From Sandaracinaceae bacterium (GTDB taxonomy: Bacteria > Myxococcota_A > Polyangia > Polyangiales > JADJQN01): a stretch of DNA of 64,000 nt. The translations under genes and the position numbers were made by a program. Positions 16,924-24,903 of the stretch are shown here, piece by piece (the first letter of the stretch is position 1; each line of letters starts with the position of its first letter). Below the pieces are notes generated by a model. That model was not told the origin of the DNA. It saw only the letters and a list, made by a program, of their open reading frames with translations, and did not search any database. The stretch covers positions 1,674,001 to 1,738,000 of the forward strand of contig JADJQN010000003.1 in the NCBI GenBank assembly GCA_016712745.1, read 5' to 3'.

Positions 16924-17352
16924 TTAGCTTGGGCAGCCCGCGGGACCAACGCCTGCATCAGCGCTGCAGAACGCCCGGCATGCCACGCGCGTCGCGTCGT
17001 CAACCGCGCTTAGGCATTCGTTGAAGCCGACGTCGATGCACGTCGTATTGTAGACGAAGCATTCGGCGGTCGTTGGATTGCATGCGACCGTAATCGCTTG
17101 GCCTGCTCCTTCGTCGCAGATGCAGTATCGATGGATGCCATCGGTGCTGTGGCAATCCGAAGCGTCTAGATTTGTCGCGTCTGCAACGATCGCGTCCATC
17201 GTTATCAGCGTTGCATCGACTAGTGAGGAGTCGATGTTGAGCACGCTAGCATCGACGATTCCCGCATCACCATGCGTCTCACCATTCGAGCAACCGCTCG
17301 AAGAGATCGCGGCAATCGTCAGAACTGCGATCACAGAAAGATGTCGAACCAT
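16924..17352 (-). CDS. Small Cys-rich lipoprotein of unknown function
   Basis: A 142-aa lipoprotein with lipobox SSSGC (Cys21), followed by an Asp-rich linker (DAGIVDASVLNIDSSLVDA) and a Cys-rich C-terminal half (about 67-140) with eight or nine Cys (CHSTDGIHRYCICDEG, CNPTTAEC, CRAFC, GCPS). The mix is like the neighbouring lipoproteins, but no named domain is apparent. Its ribosome site is weak. Downstream, in the direction of transcription, is the truncated REP-like element. Confidence 0.7.
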   Translation of the reverse strand: MVRHLSVIAVLTIAAISSSGCSNGETHGDAGIVDASVLNIDSSLVDATLITMDAIVADATNLDASDCHSTDGIHRYCICDEGAGQAITVACNPTTAECFVYNTTCIDVGFNECLSAVDDATRVACRAFCSADAGVGPAGCPS

Positions 17353-17418
17353 TCGTAAGCGCCTCTTAGCGCATTCCTACTACGCGCACTCATTCGACGT
17401 CGCAAGGCGCGGTGCGAG

Positions 17419-17535
17419 GAGGTATCAAATTCACGCGGCCAAACTCAGTCTGTAAGTTGTTGAAAAGCAAAGGCCGCTGAGGAGGGAGCGTGTCCCCACG
17501 TTCAAAGGCCGCTGAGGAGGGAATGTGTCGCCACG
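17419..17535. repeat. REP-like repeat family 2, copy with partial internal duplication
   Basis: Positions 17,419-17,500 repeat the 14,807-14,885 element with few substitutions. The last part (AAGGCCGCTGAGGAGGGA...GTGTC) is duplicated at 17,503-17,535. This element is immediately upstream of the gene at 17,561 and may form part of its leader. Confidence 0.7.
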
Positions 17536-17560
17536 TGGTGCTTGCGCTACATTGCTGCGT

Positions 17561-17998
17561 ATGAAATCCCTTGCCGGCTTCGAAAAAGAGTTCAGTGCCA
17601 ACCTTTGGGCAGAAGTGATGAGGCTGGGAGGTCATGCCGAGCCTCTCTCCAAGCACGAAGCGCCGGTGTTGTTTGGCGCCGTGAATAGAATCCGTTTTGA
17701 TGGGGCCCTGGTGTTGCACGAAGCATGGGGAATTTCGTATTTCGGACTAATGTTCGGGCCGTTTGAAGAATCGGCGTCCGACGTATTCTTCAAAAAATAT
17801 GCGGTGCAAGGGGTCGCTCGCTCAGACGAAGTTGCGTTGTGGGCACGCACTGACAGTTCGGCTGCAGACCCTCTCGTTTGCGTTCGCGAGCATGACGAAG
17901 ATCAAGATGACTTTGATGCGATCGAATCCGAAGGGCGTCTATTTCGTCCGTTGTCCGAAATTCTTGCGCGCGCTTCGCTCGATACCGTTCGCACTTAA
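17561..17998 (+). CDS. Conserved-looking hypothetical protein
   Basis: A 145-aa cytoplasmic protein without signal peptide. The ATG at 17,561 is chosen over a GTG 36 bp upstream that lies inside the repeat. It is acidic in its C-terminal third (EHDEDQDDFD). A LFGAVNRIRFDGALVLHE segment followed by WGISYFGLMFG has the look of a compact alpha/beta fold, loosely like SUKH/Smi1-type immunity proteins, but the match is too weak to name. No clear ribosome site. The upstream repeat family and the convergent dut gene isolate it from neighbours. Confidence 0.5.
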   Translation: MKSLAGFEKEFSANLWAEVMRLGGHAEPLSKHEAPVLFGAVNRIRFDGALVLHEAWGISYFGLMFGPFEESASDVFFKKYAVQGVARSDEVALWARTDSSAADPLVCVREHDEDQDDFDAIESEGRLFRPLSEILARASLDTVRT

Positions 17999-18022
17999 CC
18001 CCGCGCAGGCGCGTGCGCGCTG

Positions 18023-18463
18023 CTAACGCCCAGTACTCCCAAACCCACCATCGCCGCGCGATGTCGTACCGAGCGCATCGGCGGTCGCAACTTCGCTCAC
18101 GGCCACACGCGTGACCGGCGCAACGACCAACTGCGCGATTCGATCACCCGGCTGAATCGTGTGCGCGACTTGTCCGAGGTTGATGAGCAGCACGGCAACC
18201 TCGCCGCGATAGTCTTCGTCGAGGGTGCCGGGGGAGTTAACGCAAGTGACGCCGTGCTTCGAGGACAAACCAGATCGCGGACGCACTTGGCCTTCGTGCC
18301 CACGCGGCAACGCGATCGACAAACCGGTTGGCACTGCGCGGCGCTCACCCGGTTGCAGCGTGAGAGGTGCATCGAGTGCAGCTGCGAGATCGAGGCCTGC
18401 CGCGCCGTCGGTTGCGTACGCTGGAATTGAAGCGAGCCCGGGACGCAGGATGAAAACCTGCAT
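18023..18463 (-). CDS. dut: dUTP diphosphatase (dUTPase)
   Basis: Hydrolyses dUTP to dUMP and diphosphate, preventing uracil incorporation and feeding thymidylate synthesis. The 146-aa length fits trimeric dUTPases. The five motifs are visible: AYATDGAAGLDLA (motif 1), RPRSGLSSKHG (2), NSPGTLDEDYRGE (3), GDRIAQLVV (4) and RGDGGFGSTG (5). An in-frame TTG 33 bp upstream would extend the N-terminus; the ATG at 18,463 gives the usual family start MQVFILR. It follows pnp with a gap of 38 bp, so it is probably the last gene of the rpsO-pnp transcript. Confidence 0.93.
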   Translation of the reverse strand: MQVFILRPGLASIPAYATDGAAGLDLAAALDAPLTLQPGERRAVPTGLSIALPRGHEGQVRPRSGLSSKHGVTCVNSPGTLDEDYRGEVAVLLINLGQVAHTIQPGDRIAQLVVAPVTRVAVSEVATADALGTTSRGDGGFGSTGR

Positions 18464-18501
18464 CACCGGGCTCGTGGTTGAGCTTCGTTCAGTCAAAGGG
18501 C

Positions 18502-20820
18502 TTAGGCCTGCGGTGCTCCGCCGCCGCCTTCGCCACCACCGCCGCCGCCACCTTCGGTGCGCGGAGCTTGGTCGCGGCGCGGGCCACGGTCATCGCGACG
18601 CGGGCCGCGATCACGATCGCGTCCGCCGCCGGGGCCGCCACGACCACCGCGGTCATCGCGGGAACGACCACCGCCGCCGCCGCCGGGTCCACGATCATCG
18701 CGGCCACGAGCTTCGCGCGGGGCTTGCTCCACGTAGCCTTCCGGCTTCGGGTACAAATCCTTGCGGCTCAAGCGCACGCGACCTTCGCGGTCGATGTTGG
18801 TGACCTTCACGTCGATGGTGTCACCGAGCTTCATGAAGTCTTCGACTTGGTTTACGCGTGACCAGTCGATGTCCGAGATATGACACAGGCCGTCGTGGCC
18901 CGGCATGATCTCGAGGAAGGCACCGTAGGCCTCGATGCGGCGAACAACGCCCTTGTAGGTTGCGCCGATCTCGGGCTCTTGCGTAAGGCCCTTGATGATG
19001 TCGATGGCGCGCTGTGCTGCTGCGCTGTCCGACGATGCAATCGCGACGGTGCCGTCGTCTTGCACGTCGATCTGCACGCCCGTCTGATCGATGATCGCCT
19101 TGATCATCTTGCCGCCTGGGCCGATGACGAGACGGATCTGGTCGGGCTTGACCTTGAGGGTCGTGATGCGCGGTGCATGTGCCGACAGGTCAGCACGATG
19201 CGTGGCCATCGCTTCCTTCATCTTGCCAAGGATGTGCAAGCGGCCTTCGCGCGCCTGATCCAACGCCTGGGTCATGATCTCGCGCGACAAGCCGCCGATC
19301 TTGATGTCCATCTGAATGGCGGTAACACCCTTCGAGGTGCCGCAGACTTTGAAGTCCATGTCGCCGAGATGATCTTCGTCGCCAAGGATGTCGGTAAGGA
19401 CAGCGTGCTTGCCGCCTTCCATGATGAGACCCATCGCAACGCCAGCAACGGGCGCCTTCAACGGGACGCCCGCGTCCATCAACGCAAGTGCGCCGCCGCA
19501 GACCGAAGCCATCGAGGATGAACCGTTCGACTCGGTGATCTCCGAGACGATACGAATCGTGTACGGGAACTCTTCCTTCGACGGGAGCATGCCGAGCAAC
19601 GAACGCTCAGCCAGATTTCCGTGACCGACTTCGCGACGACCGGGGCCGCGCATGGGCTTGGTCTCGCCGACCGAGTAGGGCGGGAAGTTGTAGTGAAGCA
19701 TGAAGCGCTTGAAGTGATCGCCGGTGAGCGAATCGATGCGCTGCTCATCTTGGCCTGTGCCAAGCGTTGCTGCGACAATCGCTTGCGTCTCGCCGCGTGT
19801 GAACAAGCACGATCCGTGTACGCGGGGAAGAAGACCGGTCTCGATCGAGATCGGGCGAACCGTCGTCGTGTTGCGGCCGTCGACGCGGCGCTTCTCGTCA
19901 ACGACTTGCTTGCGCATCGTTGTGTACTTGAGGTCTTCGTAGGCTTGCTTGATGTTCGCCTCTTCGCCCGGGAACTCCGAAGCGAGAGCCATCACAACTT
20001 CCTTCTTGATCTCCTTGAAGCGGCCGTAGCGCGCATGCTTCTCGTGCACGTTGCAGGTCTCAATCGTCTTGCTCTCGCCGACAGCTTTCACGCGCGCAAC
20101 GATCTCTGCGGGGATTTCAGCAACCGTGAATGAGTTCTTCGGCTTGCCAGCGGCTTCGCGCATGCTCTCGATGAGCTTGATGCTCGGCTGAATCGCTGCA
20201 TGTCCGAAGTACAAAGCTTCAAGAAGCTCCGACTCGGTCATCTCGGCGCATTCGCCTTCAACCATCATGATGGCGTCCTTGGTGCCTGCGAGGATGAGCT
20301 CGCAATCACTCTTCTCGATCTCTTCGTAGCTGGGGTTTGCGATGAACTTGCCGCCAACGCGTCCGATACGAACGCCGCCAATCGGGCCGGCCCACGGAAT
20401 ATTGCTGATGTGAAGGGCAGCCGATGCGCCCACCATCGCAAGCACGTCGGTCGGGTTCTCTTTGTCGTGCGAGAGCACGGTCGCGATGACCTGAATGTCG
20501 TTGCGGAAACCTTCCGGGAAGAGCGGACGGCACGGACGATCGATCAAGCGTGACGTAAGAACCTCTTCATCGCGAAGACGACCTTCGCGCTTGAAGAAGC
20601 CGCCGGGGATCTTGCCCGCTGCGTACGTCTTCTCGACGTAGTCAACGCTGAGGGGGAAGAAGTCTATGCCGGGGCGGGGCTCCGAGTTACCAACGGCGGT
20701 AACGAGGACAACGCTTTCGCCGCAAGTGACGAGCACAGCGCCGTGCGCCTGCTTCGCGATGCGACCTGTTTCCAATGTGATCGTGCGATCGCCGATCTTG
20801 ACTGTTTCTCGAATGAACAT
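18502..20820 (-). CDS. pnp: Polyribonucleotide nucleotidyltransferase (PNPase)
   Basis: Phosphorolytic 3'-5' exoribonuclease of the RNA degradosome. The 772-aa protein starts at the ATG preceded by CAGGAGTCAAATC; an upstream in-frame methionine at 20,898 is rejected because it would overlap the rpsO-pnp spacer. Two RNase PH domains are seen (FFPLSVDYVEKTYAAGKIPGGFFKREG near 60, and the second with GEVGHGNLAERSL-like sequence near 400), then KH (VIGPGGKMIKAIIDQTG, about 575) and S1 (KGVVRRIEAYGAFLEIMPGHDGL, about 630). The last 75 residues are an Arg/Gly/Asp-rich tail (RGRDDRGPGGGG), longer than in E. coli, perhaps an RNA- or protein-binding extension. It is downstream of rpsO, the conserved bacterial order. 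Confidence 0.96.
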   Translation of the reverse strand: MFIRETVKIGDRTITLETGRIAKQAHGAVLVTCGESVVLVTAVGNSEPRPGIDFFPLSVDYVEKTYAAGKIPGGFFKREGRLRDEEVLTSRLIDRPCRPLFPEGFRNDIQVIATVLSHDKENPTDVLAMVGASAALHISNIPWAGPIGGVRIGRVGGKFIANPSYEEIEKSDCELILAGTKDAIMMVEGECAEMTESELLEALYFGHAAIQPSIKLIESMREAAGKPKNSFTVAEIPAEIVARVKAVGESKTIETCNVHEKHARYGRFKEIKKEVVMALASEFPGEEANIKQAYEDLKYTTMRKQVVDEKRRVDGRNTTTVRPISIETGLLPRVHGSCLFTRGETQAIVAATLGTGQDEQRIDSLTGDHFKRFMLHYNFPPYSVGETKPMRGPGRREVGHGNLAERSLLGMLPSKEEFPYTIRIVSEITESNGSSSMASVCGGALALMDAGVPLKAPVAGVAMGLIMEGGKHAVLTDILGDEDHLGDMDFKVCGTSKGVTAIQMDIKIGGLSREIMTQALDQAREGRLHILGKMKEAMATHRADLSAHAPRITTLKVKPDQIRLVIGPGGKMIKAIIDQTGVQIDVQDDGTVAIASSDSAAAQRAIDIIKGLTQEPEIGATYKGVVRRIEAYGAFLEIMPGHDGLCHISDIDWSRVNQVEDFMKLGDTIDVKVTNIDREGRVRLSRKDLYPKPEGYVEQAPREARGRDDRGPGGGGGGRSRDDRGGRGGPGGGRDRDRGPRRDDRGPRRDQAPRTEGGGGGGGEGGGGAPQA

Positions 20821-20906
20821 GATTTGACTCCTGTCCCGATGGCGCAGCTGTGCGCGGGGACGTCCTCTGGGCGCACCGATGGAAGGTGGCGAGGACAAAC
20901 TCCTGA

Positions 20907-20940
20907 TGAAGAAAAAGCCGCGTGCACCATGCGCGCGGCT
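20907..20940 (-). terminator. Terminator/attenuator between rpsO and pnp
   Basis: On the minus strand AGCCGCGCGC-ATGGT-GCACGCGGCT is followed by TTTTTC, an intrinsic-terminator shape. It lies between rpsO and pnp, where hairpins often control pnp level and are RNase III targets in other bacteria. Read-through would be needed for pnp unless a second promoter exists. Confidence 0.75.
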
Positions 20941-20958
20941 TTCACAGCAGGTCCGGGA

Positions 20959-21228
20959 CTACTTACGAATCCCGAGTGAGTTGATGATGGTGCGGTAACG
21001 ATCGACGCTCTTCGTACGAAGATAGTCGAGCAACCGACGGCGCTGGCTGACCAGCATCAAGAGACCGCGGCGCGAGTGATGATCCTTCGCGTGCGTCTTG
21101 AAGTGCTCGGTCAAATACACGATGCGCTCGGTAAGAAGTGCAATCTGAACTTCGGGAGAACCGGTATCGCCCGCGTGACGTGCGTACTTCCCGATGACTT
21201 CTGTTTTTTGTTCTGCTTGAAGCGTCAT
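20959..21228 (-). CDS. rpsO: 30S ribosomal protein S15
   Basis: The 89-aa protein matches S15: MTLQAEQKTEVIGKYA, the conserved TGSPEVQIALLTERI (about 24-38), HFKTHAKDHHSRRGLL (about 43-58) and a LLDYLR segment. It binds 16S rRNA in the central domain. The start at 21,228 gives the standard length; a longer in-frame methionine at 21,312 is rejected. A promoter is readable 41 bp upstream. It heads the rpsO-pnp-dut cluster on the minus strand. Confidence 0.97.
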   Translation of the reverse strand: MTLQAEQKTEVIGKYARHAGDTGSPEVQIALLTERIVYLTEHFKTHAKDHHSRRGLLMLVSQRRRLLDYLRTKSVDRYRTIINSLGIRK

Positions 21229-21268
21229 TTCGATGACTCGTCTTGTTATCTTGTTTTTGGGAGGCGGG

Positions 21269-21297
21269 AGTATGCAGAGGGGCTTTCTATGCGTCAA
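21269..21297 (-). promoter_or_regulatory. Sigma-70-type promoter of rpsO
   Basis: On the minus strand TTGACG (21,292-21,297) is followed after exactly 17 bp by CATACT (21,269-21,274; 4 of 6 match to the -10 consensus). It lies about 41 bp before the rpsO start codon. No strong Shine-Dalgarno site is visible between it and the start. Confidence 0.7.
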
Positions 21298-21383
21298 GCC
21301 AACTGCGCCCAAAGCTTCAATGATTCCGATCCTTTGGGTGGCTTCACCCGCCGTGGTCCGCGAAATGTCTGGAATTATTCATT

Positions 21384-21421
21384 AAATAAAAAAGCGCGGT
21401 GCCCCGATGGGGACACCGCGC
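21384..21421 (-). terminator. Intrinsic terminator of the cupredoxin lipoprotein gene
   Basis: On the minus strand a GC-rich stem (GCGCGGTGTCCCC, short loop, GGGGCACCGCGC, one bulge) is followed by TTTTTTATTT. It lies 27 bp beyond the stop of the lipoprotein gene and just upstream of the rpsO promoter, separating the two transcripts. Confidence 0.85.
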
Positions 21422-21447
21422 CGCTTTGTACTGCCTGATGCGGAGGC

Positions 21448-22425
21448 CTAGAAGGAGCCGACTTCGACCACTCCGAGCATCGATGTGTGAATCGTGCAGT
21501 AGTACGGATACGAGCCGTTTGCGTTGAAGCGAAGGCAAACGCTTCCGCTTCCCGGCAGCGAGGCGTTGAACAGACCGCTGCTCACCGGAGCGCCCTCCGA
21601 CGAGGTGCGTGAAGTGACGGTGTGCGCAAACGAGTCCGAGTTATTGAACTGGACGATGTTGCCGGCGCCGACGAACACGGGACTGGCTGCGAAGCCTGCG
21701 CCCGCGCTCGCTGCAACAACTTCCGCCGGCGTTACACCTTCGCAGCTGACTTCTTCCACCGCAGCAATGCCCGCATCGGCTGCGCCCGCATCGGCTGCGC
21801 CTGCATCGGTTGCGCCGCCCGCATCCGTGCCGCCGCCTGCGTCGGTTTCAACGCCGCCGTCAGTTTCAACGGGTGCCGGAGCTGCGCATGAGCCATCGAC
21901 GTCGCACGTATTTGTCGCGCAATCCGTTGCCGACTCGCAGTCGGGGTAGCAGAGAGCTGCCGCCGAGAACGTGAAGCAACGCGAGCCCGTGGGACAATCG
22001 CTTGTCGAGGTGTAGGTCGATGCGCTTGCGCAGGGGATCAAGCAGATGCCCGTACCGCCGCCGCCCGAGCCGTCGCAAATTGCGCCGCTGTCGGTGCATG
22101 TGCCCGCTGGATTGCTTTCGCTTCCACCGGTGCACGTTCCGCCGAACGAGTTCGCTGCGCGGTCGCTGCCCAGAAGTCCGCCGTTGCAACCGGCGCCTGA
22201 GCTGAGGTTCGTGCCTTGCTCGCCTGCACAAAGATCGGTTCCACCGCCGCCCGCATCGCGACCCGCGTCGACGCGCGGTCCGCTGTCGGTTCCTGCGCCC
22301 AGATCAGACGCCGTGCCGGAATCCGTTCCCGGACCTGCATCCGTCGCGTTGCTCGCGTCGTCTCCACAGCCAGTCACGCAGACCAGCGCGACGCATGCCC
22401 CCACCAAAATCAATCGCATTGACAT
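21448..22425 (-). CDS. Cupredoxin (plastocyanin-like) domain lipoprotein
   Basis: A 325-aa lipoprotein, lipobox VTGC (Cys20), Shine-Dalgarno AAGGAG. The N-terminal half is a Cys/Gly-rich extracellular region; the middle carries a low-complexity DAG linker (repeated GATDAGAADAG). The C-terminal about 90 residues fit a blue copper domain: NIVQFNNSDSFAHTVTS with His as first ligand, then YPYYCTIHTSMLGVVEV giving Cys, His and Met ligands in the usual C-x2-H-x3-M-like spacing. It may carry copper and act in electron transfer or copper handling at the outer membrane. The linker repeats are GCATCGGCTGCG-type triplet units that could vary in number. Confidence 0.85.
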   Translation of the reverse strand: MSMRLILVGACVALVCVTGCGDDASNATDAGPGTDSGTASDLGAGTDSGPRVDAGRDAGGGGTDLCAGEQGTNLSSGAGCNGGLLGSDRAANSFGGTCTGGSESNPAGTCTDSGAICDGSGGGGTGICLIPCASASTYTSTSDCPTGSRCFTFSAAALCYPDCESATDCATNTCDVDGSCAAPAPVETDGGVETDAGGGTDAGGATDAGAADAGAADAGIAAVEEVSCEGVTPAEVVAASAGAGFAASPVFVGAGNIVQFNNSDSFAHTVTSRTSSEGAPVSSGLFNASLPGSGSVCLRFNANGSYPYYCTIHTSMLGVVEVGSF

Positions 22426-22510
22426 AAGCGCTCCTTAAAAAAGACCTTCAACCCAAGTCCGAGCGCCTAGCTTATCCGGGCGGGCGTCTTTGTACACCTC
22501 GCAAGTCGAT

Positions 22511-22792
22511 CTATTGGGGTGAGTTTGGGGCGGGTGTAGGAGTCGCTGGCGTTGCTTCGAGCACGACTCCGGCGGGCTGAGGCGAGGTGAATCGGTCGTT
22601 TTGAAAAGCGTCGTTGTTGCTCTCGTCGTTTTCAGGGGGCACGCCGGCGTTGTTCGTTTGAGATTCGCGAGACACGGTTGCCGGGGTGCGCGGTTGTTCG
22701 GCAAATCCGTTGGCGCCGCAAGCCGCCGTCGCTAGTGCTGTCGCGACGAGCGCGAGTCGAACGCCGTTCAAGTTGAGAGATAAGTGTTTCAT
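22511..22792 (-). CDS. Small lipoprotein, Asn/Pro-rich, unknown function
   Basis: A 93-aa protein starting at an ATG with AGAGGATG before it; another ATG 36 bp upstream is in-frame but has no ribosome site. Lipobox TAAC (Cys25). The mature part is unstructured-looking, rich in Asn, Pro and Thr (NNAGVPPENDESNNDAFQNDRF, TPTPAPNSPQ). No domain recognised. Confidence 0.6.
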   Translation of the reverse strand: MKHLSLNLNGVRLALVATALATAACGANGFAEQPRTPATVSRESQTNNAGVPPENDESNNDAFQNDRFTSPQPAGVVLEATPATPTPAPNSPQ

Positions 22793-22865
22793 CGCTTCAT
22801 CCTCTGGCTGATCCCCATCTAGGGTCAAGCTGCGGGATCGGCGAGGCTTGTGTTACTAGAGGCGC

Positions 22866-23720
22866 ATGAAAGTCTTCATTGCCGTCGACATGGAAGGCGC
22901 AACCGGCGTTGCGCATCGCGAGCATCTCCTGCCGGGTGGCAACGACTATGAGCGCGCGCGCAGGTGGCTTACCAGTGATGTGAATGCTGCGGTCCAAGGC
23001 GCCGTGGATGCAGGCGCCGACGAGGTTTACGTCAACGATGGCCACGGGAATATGCGCAACATCATCATCGACGACTTGCACGAGGCGGCGCGTCTTGTGG
23101 TCGGCCCCGCGCAATCGAAGAATAAACCTCTTGTGCAGGTCACCGGCATCGAAACAGAAAAGTTCGATGCTGCGATGCTCGTTGGCTTTCACTCACGCGC
23201 TGGGACGCCCGGCGGCTTGTTGAGCCACACCTGGGTCGGACTGTTGGTGCACGAGATTCGCCTGCAAGGGAAGGTCGCCGGCGAAGCGTTGCTCGATGCT
23301 GCGATTGTTGGTCACTACGGCGTACCCGTCGTGCTCGTAACCGGCGCTGACGATGCATGCCGAGAAGCGAAAGCCGATCTCGGCGATGACTTGATCGCCG
23401 TCGAGGTAAAGAAGGCACTCGGGCCGAGCGCGTGCGCAAGCCTTACGCCCAAGCGCACAGCTCCAATGATTCGCGAAGCAGCATCGCGCGGGGTTCGCGA
23501 GCGTGCGTCACGCAAGCCGTGGACGACCACGAGCCCCGTGACGATGGACGTTGAGTTTCATCGTCGCGAAATGGCGCAGCGCGCGCTCGAGCTCGGCGTA
23601 GGCGAACGCGTCGGCGAACGCTGCGTTCGTTACGAGGCCAAGGACGTTCCGAGTGCGACACTTCATTTGTGGCGCGGCCTTGAAGAGGCGCTTCGCGAAG
23701 ATGGATCGTTTTTGAAATAG
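22866..23720 (+). CDS. dppA: D-aminopeptidase DppA-type zinc peptidase (M55)
   Basis: A 284-aa cytoplasmic peptidase. The start MKVFIAVDMEGATGV is the family signature (DMEG), followed by YVNDGHGNMRN (DGHG), GFHSRAGTPGGLLSHT with His ligands, and GEALLDAAIVGHYGVPVVLVTGDD-like regions. In the family these residues coordinate two zinc ions; substrates are D-Ala-D-Ala dipeptides and similar. Length matches the family. It is a single gene, divergent from the small lipoprotein and without a dpp transporter nearby. Confidence 0.9.
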   Translation: MKVFIAVDMEGATGVAHREHLLPGGNDYERARRWLTSDVNAAVQGAVDAGADEVYVNDGHGNMRNIIIDDLHEAARLVVGPAQSKNKPLVQVTGIETEKFDAAMLVGFHSRAGTPGGLLSHTWVGLLVHEIRLQGKVAGEALLDAAIVGHYGVPVVLVTGADDACREAKADLGDDLIAVEVKKALGPSACASLTPKRTAPMIREAASRGVRERASRKPWTTTSPVTMDVEFHRREMAQRALELGVGERVGERCVRYEAKDVPSATLHLWRGLEEALREDGSFLK

Positions 23721-23810
23721 AATGTGCGGACACGATTTGAGAGGTGGGCGGGCAACAAACACCCCAGTGGTTTCCGGTCGAGCTGCCGCTTTCGAATCCG
23801 AGGTTGGAGA

Positions 23811-23909
23811 ATGTCCGCTATTCCAGTTCACGGCGGTGCCCGCAAGGAGATGATTCGCCGCTTTTTTGACGTAAAACGTCCCGCGCCGCTAGCTCGTGCG
23901 TATGGGTGA
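23811..23909 (+). CDS. Possible short leader ORF overlapping the next gene
   Basis: A 32-aa ORF (MSAIPVHGGARKEMIRRFF...) with GAGG seven bases before its ATG. Its stop overlaps the start of the following J-domain gene (ATGGGTGA), the classic arrangement for translational coupling. Length is short and the composition (basic, no signal) is not diagnostic, so it could equally be chance. It is included because the ribosome site and overlap are better than those of the gene it precedes. Confidence 0.3.
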   Translation: MSAIPVHGGARKEMIRRFFDVKRPAPLARAYG

Positions 23910-24555
23910 AGCGAAAATCTCGCGTGAAGAGCTGAAAGTAGCCTGCGACTTAGTCTTTGGGGTCGGCATCATCGCGCCCGATGAGCTTCGCTGCAAAGTG
24001 ACGCCGGTGGTGCTCAAGGCCATCTACCGACGGCGCGTGCGGGAAGTGCATCCGGATCGTGCAAGCGCGCTCGGCGTTTCCTCGGCGACCCTCCACGAGC
24101 TCTTCCGAAAGATGCAAAGTGCATTCGAGCTGGTGCAGCGTGTCGTCGTCGAGGGCGTGGCCGTGAGCGGAGATCCCACACCAGCACGCTTTCGCTTCGC
24201 GGAGTTCCTGGTACGCACCGGCCGCATTTCGCGCGACACGATGGTTGAGGCAGTTCGCTGGCAACGACGTCAACGCCCAAGCGTTGGGCGCTTGGCGGTG
24301 GAAGCTGGCTTTATGACCGACGATCAGGTTTGGGAAGTGCTTCACGAGCGCCGCAAGTCGCATGCGTTCGCTGAGCGTTTCGTGGAGTTCGCGTGCAAGC
24401 GTGGCTATCTGTCGCAGATGCAGGCCAGCGCCGTGGTGGCGAAACAGGAGCGCATGCATCGCCGCATCGGCGAGTACTTTATCGAGCAGCGCCTTTTTGA
24501 CGCTGACACAATCGCGGCCTTTGCTGTCGAACAAACTCGGTTTGCCTCGGCCTGA
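23902..24555 (+). CDS. DnaJ-like (HPD) domain fused to MshEN/GspE N-terminal-type repeats
   Basis: A 217-aa cytoplasmic protein. Near residue 40-52, RRRVREVHPDRA has the HPD tripeptide of a J-domain (helix II-loop-III). From about 100, RFAEFLVRTGRISRDTMVEAVRWQRRQRPSVGRLAVEAGFMTDDQVWEVLHERR and a second ARGYLSQMQASAVVAKQERMHRRIGEYFIEQRLFD-type segment resemble the c-di-GMP-binding MshEN / GspE N-terminal repeats of type II secretion and pilus ATPases, but no ATPase domain follows. It might link Hsp70 to c-di-GMP signalling or motility. The start at 23,902 avoids a GTG six bases upstream. Confidence 0.75.
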   Translation: MGEAKISREELKVACDLVFGVGIIAPDELRCKVTPVVLKAIYRRRVREVHPDRASALGVSSATLHELFRKMQSAFELVQRVVVEGVAVSGDPTPARFRFAEFLVRTGRISRDTMVEAVRWQRRQRPSVGRLAVEAGFMTDDQVWEVLHERRKSHAFAERFVEFACKRGYLSQMQASAVVAKQERMHRRIGEYFIEQRLFDADTIAAFAVEQTRFASA

Positions 24556-24576
24556 CGACGGCACCACATACATTCT

Positions 24577-24903
24577 ATGTCTAACGTGGTTGCCATTGTG
24601 GTGTTCGGGCTGGTGATCTCGCTTCCGGCTTCGCTTTCGGCGGACGAACCGGTCGATCATCCTGAGTGCATCGAGGTGACGGGCCGCGCTCAATACAGCG
24701 GCTATGGCTTCAATCACATCGTTCATTTGCACAATAGCTGCGTAAGCGCCGCGACGTGTCGTGTCTCCACCAATGTGAATCCGGCGCAGGTCAGCGTGCA
24801 GCTCGCAGCCGGAGAAGCAAGAGATGTGCTGACCTTTCGCGGCTCGCCAGCGAGCGCGTTTCAACCTCGCGCCCAATGCGTTCTTTCAACTACTTCGCGT
24901 TAG
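24577..24903 (+). CDS. Small secreted protein, unknown function
   Basis: A 108-aa protein with a signal peptide (MSNVVAIVVFGLVISLPASLSA, cleaved near 22) and a beta-rich mature part with four Cys (HPECIEVTG, NSCVSAATCRVST, QCVLST). Its stop overlaps the stop of the convergent methyltransferase by three bases. No family recognised; immunoglobulin-like or cupredoxin-like folds are possible but not visible. Confidence 0.65.
   Translation: MSNVVAIVVFGLVISLPASLSADEPVDHPECIEVTGRAQYSGYGFNHIVHLHNSCVSAATCRVSTNVNPAQVSVQLAAGEARDVLTFRGSPASAFQPRAQCVLSTTSR

Noticed and set aside
21740..21830. Triplet-like microsatellite GCATCGGCTGCG in the cupredoxin gene
   Set aside because: It encodes the DAG linker of a lipoprotein and is in frame; treated as part of the gene.
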